Source: an uncultured Lachnospiraceae bacterium (GTDB lineage: Bacteria > Bacillota > Clostridia > Lachnospirales > Lachnospiraceae). From it: a DNA stretch of 5,733 nucleotides. The position numbers were made by a program, and so were the translations under genes. The notes below the pieces were generated by a model, which saw only the letters and a program-made list of their open reading frames with translations, searched no databases and was not told where the DNA came from. Positions 1-4,442 of the stretch are shown here, one piece after another (position 1 is the stretch's first letter; every line of letters begins with the position of its first letter). The DNA lies in contig CAMTBF010000258.1 of assembly GCA_947068385.1 (NCBI GenBank), positions 1 to 5,733 on the forward strand, in the 5' to 3' direction.

Positions 1-45
1 CACAGAAAATCCCAGAATGACAGAGGAGAATCAGAGACAGAATGA
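1..45 (+). CDS. Possible 3' end of an upstream gene (partial)
   Basis: Reading from base 1, the frame is open for 14 codons (HRKSQNDRGESETE) and stops at TGA 43-45. That stop overlaps the recQ start codon in an ATGA arrangement typical of translationally coupled genes. The residues are charged and polar, as a disordered C-terminal tail would be. Only 14 codons are visible and a second frame is also open here, so this is weak evidence. No function can be given. A 9-base direct repeat (CAGAATGAC at 13-21 and 38-46) lies in the same stretch. Confidence 0.25.
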   Translation, partial: HRKSQNDRGESETE

Positions 46-2789
46 CCGCAAGAGAAGCCCTAAAACATTTCTTCGGCTATGACTCCTTCCGGAAAGGCCA
101 GGAAGACATCATAGCGTCCATCACGGCAGGCCGTGACGTGCTTGCCATCATGCCCACAGGCGCGGGCAAGTCCATATGCTATCAGGTCCCGGCGCTGATG
201 CTGCCCGGCGTTTGCTTAGTGATATCGCCCCTGATCTCCCTGATGCAGGATCAGGTGAAGGCCCTGAACGAGGTGGGCATCCGCGCCGCGTTCATCAATT
301 CCTCTCTGACGGAGGGGCAGATCAGACGTGCGCTGGCCCTTGCGGCGGAGGGCGCCTACAAGATTGTCTACGTAGCCCCGGAGCGGCTGGAAAGCTATGA
401 CTTTCTGGAATTTGCGTCCAACACGGAAATCTCCATGGTGACCGTGGACGAGGCCCACTGCATCTCCCAGTGGGGACAGGACTTCCGCCCCAGCTATCTG
501 AAAATCGTGGACTTCATCCGAAACCTCCCGAAAAGGCCCATCGTCAGCGCCTTTACCGCCACGGCCACGGAGGAGGTGAAGGAGGACATCCTGTGCATCT
601 TAAGCCTCGCTGACCCCTATGTGACAGTGACCGGCTTCGACAGGGAGAACCTGTATTACCGGGTGGAGAGCATCCGAAAGAAAGACGAATTCGTAATAGA
701 CTACATAGCGGCCCACCCCGAGGAAAGCGGCATCATCTACTGCGCCACCCGGAAGAATGTGGACAAGCTTTTCGAGGCCCTGTCCAAAAGGGGCGTCCCC
801 GTCACCAGATACCATGCGGGCATGGACAATGAGGCCAGGAAGAAGAGCCAGGACGACTTCATATATGACCGCGCCCCTGTCATCATAGCCACCAACGCTT
901 TCGGCATGGGCATCGACAAATCCAACGTGAGGTACGTCATCCACTACAACATGCCCCAGAGCATGGAGAACTACTACCAGGAAGCCGGCCGCGCCGGGCG
1001 GGACGGGGAGCAATCCCAGTGCATCCTGCTCTTCTCGGCCCAGGATATGGTCATCGACAGGTTCCTGCTGGAGAAAAAGGACTTCTCCGGCCTGGACGAG
1101 GAGGAGACGGAGCTGATAAAGCAGCGGGACATGCGCCGCCTCCAGGTCATGGAGGGGTACTGCCGGACCGCCGGGTGCCTGCGCAACTACATCCTCAACT
1201 ATTTCAGGGAAAAGGCCGTCACGCCCTGCGACAACTGCGGCAACTGCCACCGGGAATACCAGGAGCAGGACATGACAGCCCAGGCCAAGCAGGTCATCAA
1301 CTGCGTGGCGGAGACAAAGGGCCGCTATGGCCTCACCATCGTCCTGGGGACTCTGATGGGGGCGGACAGGGCAAGGCTGCGGGAGCTGGGCACCGTGGAT
1401 TATAAGACATACGGGGCGCTGAAGGACTACAGGGAGCCCCAATTGCGGAGCCTGATCAGCCAGATGGTGGAGGAGGGCTACCTGTACCAGACCCAGGAAC
1501 AGTACAGCGTACTGAAGATGGGGGACATCGCCCCTCTGCGGGATGAAAGCACCCGGGTGATGATGCGCATTTATCAGGAGAAGGAGCCGGAGAGGAGCCT
1601 GGACGGAAGGAACTCGGAGAAAAGCAAGGCTCCCCGCAGGAGCACGGACGCCCTTACCTCCGCAGGCTACGACCTGTTCGAAGTACTGCGCAAGCTCCGC
1701 CTGGAAATCGCCAGAGAGGAGTCGCTGCCGCCGTATATCATCTTCAATGACAAGACGCTGATTGACATGTGCATAAAACTGCCGAAAACCGCAGAAGATT
1801 TATTGAAAGTCTCCGGCGTGGGGGAAAGGAAGCAGGAGAAATACGGGGACAGGTTCCTGAGCGCCATGGCGTCCTTTGTGGAATCCCACCCCCATTCGGT
1901 GACCACCATCCAGAGCCCTGCCGCAGACCAGGAGGACAGCGGAGGGAGCACAGGCTCGTCAGGCAGCGGGGATGGCACAGGTCAGAACAGGCCAGCTGCG
2001 AGGCCTGCCAGGACGAGGAAGGAGAGACGAGGGAAGAAGCCTCCTTTTTACCTGGCAGAGGGCGACGCGGAGGAATTCCAATACCGGGATTTATGCTACA
2101 TCAGCGAAATCAAGGAAGAGCTTAACCGCATCTGTACCGTGGATGGGGTACGAAAGGCCAGCATAGACATCATATGGGAGTACCTGGTGTCCCAGGAGCT
2201 GACTTATGAGAAAGACACCGGTGGCGTATTCAAAAAGATGCCGACTCCGAAGGGGACAGAGCACGGGATTGTGCTGGAAAACAGGACAAGCCCGTCAGGA
2301 GCGTCCTACCAACTGATGAAATACCCGCCCAGGGTGCAGAAGATGATAGTGGAGTGGCTGATTGGGCCAAGGGCAGCACAGGATGAAGACGAAGACATAA
2401 TATCGTCTGCTGAGAGCCGGGAGAAGAAGTTCTCCGTCAGTGCAGAAGGAATTCCCGGGAACACAGAGAATGCCATGGCCAGCGCAGAGCCTGGCGACAG
2501 AGGGGACGCTTTCGGGGATTCGGGGACAAGGCCTTCGGATAAGCCTGAATTCGTCAATCCGAAATTCGACAAGCCAAAATCTGATAAGCCGAAATTCGAC
2601 AGGGCGGAGTTCAACCGGGCGAGGAACCGTCCGGATGGGGCGGGCGCGGCCTGGAGCGCGGAGGAGGACGAGCGGTTGAAGCAGGAGTTCCAGGAAGGAA
2701 TGACCATGGCGGAAATGGCCAGGTGTCACAGCAGGACCAGAGGCGGCATCAAAGCCAGGCTGAAAAAGCATGGCCTGATAGAGATGTAG
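42..2789 (+). CDS. recQ: ATP-dependent DNA helicase RecQ, long form with C-terminal extension
   Basis: RecQ-family 3'-5' DNA helicases unwind duplexes, forks and recombination intermediates during repair. Motifs seen: motif 0 FRKGQ (16-20), Walker A MPTGAGKS (37-44), motif Ia ISPLISLMQDQ (61-71), DEAH (136-139) followed by the RecQ aromatic-rich loop CISQWGQDFRPSY, motif III SAFTATAT (169-176), motif V (about 281-292) and motif VI QEAGRAGRD (313-321). A zinc site is formed by C379, C396, C399 and C402. An RQC winged-helix region (about 408-500) and an HRDC region (about 541-616, with GVGERKQEKYG) follow. E. coli RecQ is about 610 aa; this protein is 915 aa. The excess is a Gly/Ser and basic linker (630-667), an unassigned domain (about 668-775), an acidic disordered stretch, a DKPKF-type repeat (833-862) and a terminal HTH-like motif (871-913). 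The ATG at 42 is the only usual start after an in-frame stop at 18-20; AGGAGA lies 12 bases upstream. The helicase call is certain; the role of the extension is not known. Confidence 0.97.
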   Translation: MTAREALKHFFGYDSFRKGQEDIIASITAGRDVLAIMPTGAGKSICYQVPALMLPGVCLVISPLISLMQDQVKALNEVGIRAAFINSSLTEGQIRRALALAAEGAYKIVYVAPERLESYDFLEFASNTEISMVTVDEAHCISQWGQDFRPSYLKIVDFIRNLPKRPIVSAFTATATEEVKEDILCILSLADPYVTVTGFDRENLYYRVESIRKKDEFVIDYIAAHPEESGIIYCATRKNVDKLFEALSKRGVPVTRYHAGMDNEARKKSQDDFIYDRAPVIIATNAFGMGIDKSNVRYVIHYNMPQSMENYYQEAGRAGRDGEQSQCILLFSAQDMVIDRFLLEKKDFSGLDEEETELIKQRDMRRLQVMEGYCRTAGCLRNYILNYFREKAVTPCDNCGNCHREYQEQDMTAQAKQVINCVAETKGRYGLTIVLGTLMGADRARLRELGTVDYKTYGALKDYREPQLRSLISQMVEEGYLYQTQEQYSVLKMGDIAPLRDESTRVMMRIYQEKEPERSLDGRNSEKSKAPRRSTDALTSAGYDLFEVLRKLRLEIAREESLPPYIIFNDKTLIDMCIKLPKTAEDLLKVSGVGERKQEKYGDRFLSAMASFVESHPHSVTTIQSPAADQEDSGGSTGSSGSGDGTGQNRPAARPARTRKERRGKKPPFYLAEGDAEEFQYRDLCYISEIKEELNRICTVDGVRKASIDIIWEYLVSQELTYEKDTGGVFKKMPTPKGTEHGIVLENRTSPSGASYQLMKYPPRVQKMIVEWLIGPRAAQDEDEDIISSAESREKKFSVSAEGIPGNTENAMASAEPGDRGDAFGDSGTRPSDKPEFVNPKFDKPKSDKPKFDRAEFNRARNRPDGAGAAWSAEEDERLKQEFQEGMTMAEMARCHSRTRGGIKARLKKHGLIEM
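2538..2627 (+). repeat. 15-bp in-frame tandem repeat in recQ (DKPKF-type pentapeptides)
   Basis: Six degenerate 15-base units encode DKPEF, VNPKF, DKPKS, DKPKF, DRAEF and NRARN (RecQ residues 833-862). The segment is basic and probably disordered, and joins an acidic stretch to the terminal HTH-like motif. Units share codons such as GAYAAGCC and AAATTC, so they look like products of replication slippage. A flexible spacer or a DNA-contacting tail are both possible. Confidence 0.75.
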
Positions 2790-2857
2790 CGATAAATGTA
2801 ATAATATGTAGTGACAAAAAATGTAGCGATGACAGAGCAGAAATGGAGGAAAAAAGT

Positions 2858-3310
2858 ATGTTGGAGACAGGAACAAAAGCACCGGATTTCGAGCTGCCGG
2901 ATCAGAATGGGGAGATGCACAGATTGTCGGATTACGCGGGGAAGAAGGTGGTTCTGTATTTCTATCCAAAGGACAACACCCCGGGATGCACAAAACAGGC
3001 CTGCGGCTTTTCGGAGCGGTATCCCCAGTTTACGGAAAAGGGGGCGGTGGTGCTGGGAGTCAGCAAGGACACCGTGGCATCCCACAAGAAGTTCGAGGAA
3101 AAGTACGGCCTGGCGTTCACATTGCTGGCCGACCCGGAGCGGAAGGTCATCGAGGCCTACGATGTGTGGAAGGAAAAGAAGAATTACGGCAAGGTATCCA
3201 TGGGCGTGGTGCGCACCACCTACCTGATTGACGAGAAGGGCATCATCATCAAGGCCAACGACAAGGTAAAGGCGGCGGACGACCCGGAGAAGATGCTGGG
3301 TGAGCTGTGA
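2858..3310 (+). CDS. bcp: Thioredoxin-dependent thiol peroxidase, Bcp/PrxQ-type peroxiredoxin
   Basis: This enzyme reduces hydrogen peroxide and organic hydroperoxides in the cytosol, with thioredoxin as the usual electron donor. The 150-aa length is normal for the family. The active-site motif YPKDNTPGCT gives P37, T41 and the peroxidatic C44. The resolving C49 lies five residues on, the C-x4-C arrangement of atypical 2-Cys BCP proteins. R119 in VVRTTYLID matches the conserved active-site arginine. The frame stays open upstream to 2723, inside recQ, but the ATG at 2858 is preferred: it has GGAGG at 2845-2849 with 8-base spacing, and it places MLETGTKAPDFELPD where family members begin. It lies 68 bases after recQ and has no clear promoter of its own, so cotranscription with recQ is possible. 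No terminator is seen directly after it; the first one is at 3486-3516. Confidence 0.96.
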   Translation: MLETGTKAPDFELPDQNGEMHRLSDYAGKKVVLYFYPKDNTPGCTKQACGFSERYPQFTEKGAVVLGVSKDTVASHKKFEEKYGLAFTLLADPERKVIEAYDVWKEKKNYGKVSMGVVRTTYLIDEKGIIIKANDKVKAADDPEKMLGEL

Positions 3311-3355
3311 AATAATGAAAATAATGAAATAACCGTATTGTCCGCGAAAAAACAG

Positions 3356-3383
3356 TGGATTTTTCAGAAGAATTGTGTATAAT
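3356..3383 (+). promoter_or_regulatory. Predicted sigma-A promoter for the structured RNA
   Basis: A perfect TATAAT lies at 3378-3383 in a TGTGTATAAT context. The -35 match is weak: TGGATT at 3356-3361 with 16-base spacing, 3 of 6 consensus positions. Transcription would start near 3388-3391, exactly where the first hairpin begins. The weak -35 box suggests either low basal activity or help from an activator. No convincing LytTR-type double site was found next to it. Confidence 0.6.
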
Positions 3384-3387
3384 AAGC

Positions 3388-3516
3388 ATAGAGGCCCATA
3401 CAGCCTCTATAGAACTGTTTTTGGCCGACGAGGCCGCACGCGGAAAGATAATTTGACCGACGAGGTCGCTCTGGCCCGCCAGAGCAGGGCACGGTTAGCG
3501 CCGTGCCCTTTTCTTT
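3388..3516 (+). ncRNA. Unassigned structured RNA with four hairpins and a terminator
   Basis: Five stem-loops lie in series between a TATAAT and a T-tract. H1: 3388-3395 with 3403-3410, a perfect 8-bp stem. H2: GGCC/GGCC, 3423-3426 with 3432-3435, loop GACGA. H3: GACC/GGTC, 3455-3458 with 3464-3467, loop GACGA. H4: GCTCTGG/CCAGAGC, 3468-3474 with 3479-3485, loop CCCG. The terminator is at 3486-3516. H2 and H3 lie in 17-base copies, 32 bases apart, that differ at only two positions; those two positions pair with each other (G-C in one, A-T in the other). This supports a real RNA structure. It could be a trans-acting small RNA or a cis-acting leader of the two-component operon downstream. It matches no riboswitch class that I can recognise, and the family is unknown to me. 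Confidence 0.65.
3486..3516 (+). terminator. Strong intrinsic terminator
   Basis: AGGGCACGG (3486-3494) pairs perfectly with CCGTGCCCT (3501-3509) around the loop TTAGCG. It is followed by TTTTCTTT (3509-3516). The 9-bp GC-rich stem plus U-tract is a textbook Rho-independent terminator. It ends the structured RNA, and would also end read-through from bcp unless antitermination occurs. Confidence 0.9.
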
Positions 3517-3528
3517 ACAGAGAAATTC

Positions 3529-3534
3529 TTGACA
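3529..3534 (+). promoter_or_regulatory. Consensus TTGACA -35-like element without a good -10
   Basis: TTGACA at 3529-3534 matches the -35 consensus exactly and lies just after the terminator, where a promoter for the regulator-kinase operon is needed. At 16-18 bases spacing only CAGAAA-like sequence is found, matching TATAAT at 3 of 6 positions. A better -10-like TATATT lies at 3614-3619 but has no -35 partner. The operon promoter is therefore not firmly located. Confidence 0.25.
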
Positions 3535-3623
3535 AATGGAGAAATTTTGAACAGAAAACCCAAAAGAGCATAGTTTTACAGAAAAGGCTGGATGAAGCAG
3601 AGGAAGAAAAAAATATATTAAGA

Positions 3624-3707
3624 ATGGAAAACGGAAAGCTCATGGATGAACTGAAAGCTTTAAAAGAGCGGCTTAGCGAGTTGGAAGACAATGAAAGCAG
3701 AAAGTAG
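3624..3707 (+). CDS. Small coiled-coil ORF, start uncertain (possible gene remnant)
   Basis: The frame ending at TAG 3705-3707 encodes a highly charged coiled coil. Hydrophobic a/d positions run unbroken at 4-3 spacing for about 36 residues, from IVLQKRL (about 3570) to ERLSELE, with an Asn at one core position. The first ATG in that region is 3624, giving 27 aa, but it has no good Shine-Dalgarno site and cuts the coiled coil in half. The only other usual starts in frame are TTG 3453 and GTG 3375; both would make the protein run through the hairpins and terminator, which is unlikely. This stretch is more AT-rich than the flanking genes. It ends 15 bases before the regulator start, so it could be a short leader peptide, the C-terminal end of a decayed gene, or a real microprotein with an unusual start. 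No function can be assigned. Confidence 0.3.
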   Translation: MENGKLMDELKALKERLSELEDNESRK

Positions 3708-3722
3708 TTGAGAGGTCCCCAA

Positions 3723-4442
3723 ATGATAAAGATAGCAGTCTGCGACGATGACGAAAAAATCCTGGGGGAGACATTGGATCTGCTGAAGCAATATAAAAAG
3801 CTCCCCCTCTCCGCGGATGCCTACACCAGCGGCGAGGCCCTGCTGGACGCCGGGAAAAAGTACGACATCCTGCTGCTGGACATCGACATGCAGGGTCTGG
3901 ACGGCATCGAGACCGCCAGGCGCATCCGGGAGGCCGACAAGGAGGTGAAGCTGATTTATATCACCAATTACAGCGACTACACCATCTTCGCCTTTGGGGT
4001 GCACGCCTTCGCCTACCTGCTCAAGCCCCTGAAAGCCCAGGAGCTGTACGCCCAGCTGGACGAGGCCTGCGCCTATGGCCTGTCCGGCCCGGAGCCGGAG
4101 CTGGAGTTCCAGACAAAAGAGGGAATCCTGCGCACCGTCCCCTCGAAGATCCTCTGCTTCGAATACCTGGGCCGCCAGGTGGTGATGTACACAGCCCAGG
4201 GGCAATGGCATCTGAAACGCCAGATCACCCAGCTGGCCCGGGAGATGGAAAGCTATGGATTTGCCATGCCCCACAAGAGCTTCGTGGTGAACCTGTACGC
4301 GGTACAGCGCATCCATGGATATGAAATCACGCTCACAGACGGAAAGACCATCCCCCTGTCCCAGAAGAAATCCGCCGGATTCCGCAGGGCGCTGAACGAA
4401 TACCTGGCGGAGGAAAGGGGGCATGGAGCATGGAAATCCTGA
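3723..4442 (+). CDS. LytTR-family response regulator (AgrA/LytR type)
   Basis: This is a two-component transcription regulator of 239 aa that should be phosphorylated by the kinase encoded next to it. The receiver domain (about 2-115) has the acidic pocket DDD (8-10), phospho-acceptor D53 in LLLDIDMQGLDG, T81 in YITN, and K101 in LLKP. A LytTR DNA-binding domain follows (about 132-232), with the hallmark segments HKSFVVNLYAVQRI and DGKTIPLSQKK. LytTR proteins usually bind pairs of 9-bp direct repeats at promoters. The frame is open from TTG 3708, but ATG 3723 is the better start: AGAGG at 3711-3715 sits 7 bases upstream, and MIKIAVCDDD is the normal receiver N-terminus. Its 3' end overlaps the kinase start by 13 bases. 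Such pairs control peptide signalling, bacteriocins or surface functions, but no target gene is visible here. Confidence 0.95.
   Translation: MIKIAVCDDDEKILGETLDLLKQYKKLPLSADAYTSGEALLDAGKKYDILLLDIDMQGLDGIETARRIREADKEVKLIYITNYSDYTIFAFGVHAFAYLLKPLKAQELYAQLDEACAYGLSGPEPELEFQTKEGILRTVPSKILCFEYLGRQVVMYTAQGQWHLKRQITQLAREMESYGFAMPHKSFVVNLYAVQRIHGYEITLTDGKTIPLSQKKSAGFRRALNEYLAEERGHGAWKS

Noticed and set aside
600..1442. 280-aa minus-strand frame opposite recQ
   Set aside because: It runs opposite the conserved helicase core. Its Val/Leu/His-rich composition is typical of antisense shadows of GC-rich genes.
2723..2857. N-terminal extension of the peroxidase from 2723
   Set aside because: It overlaps recQ coding sequence and crosses the intergenic repeats. 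The internal ATG 2858 has a strong ribosome site and gives the standard family length.
3352..3360. ACAGTGGAT as an AgrA/LytTR binding site near the RNA promoter
   Set aside because: LytTR sites come as two 9-bp direct repeats about 21 bases apart. No second copy is present at the expected spacing on either side. Other ACAG sequences (3517, 3551, 3578) also have the wrong spacing.
3346..3365. GAAAAA...TTTTTC inverted repeat as a bcp terminator
   Set aside because: The stem is only six pairs, almost all A-T, and no U-tract follows. It would not form a stable terminator.
3421..3469. Guanidine-II (mini-ykkC) riboswitch, because of two small hairpins containing ACGA
   Set aside because: That class, as I recall it, has ACGR tetraloops closed directly by a G-C pair. 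Here the loops are five-base GACGA closed by C-G, and the next genes are not guanidine exporters or carboxylases. The resemblance is partial only.
3660..4424. 254-aa minus-strand frame opposite the response regulator
   Set aside because: No family motifs and full overlap with a well-supported CheY-LytTR gene.
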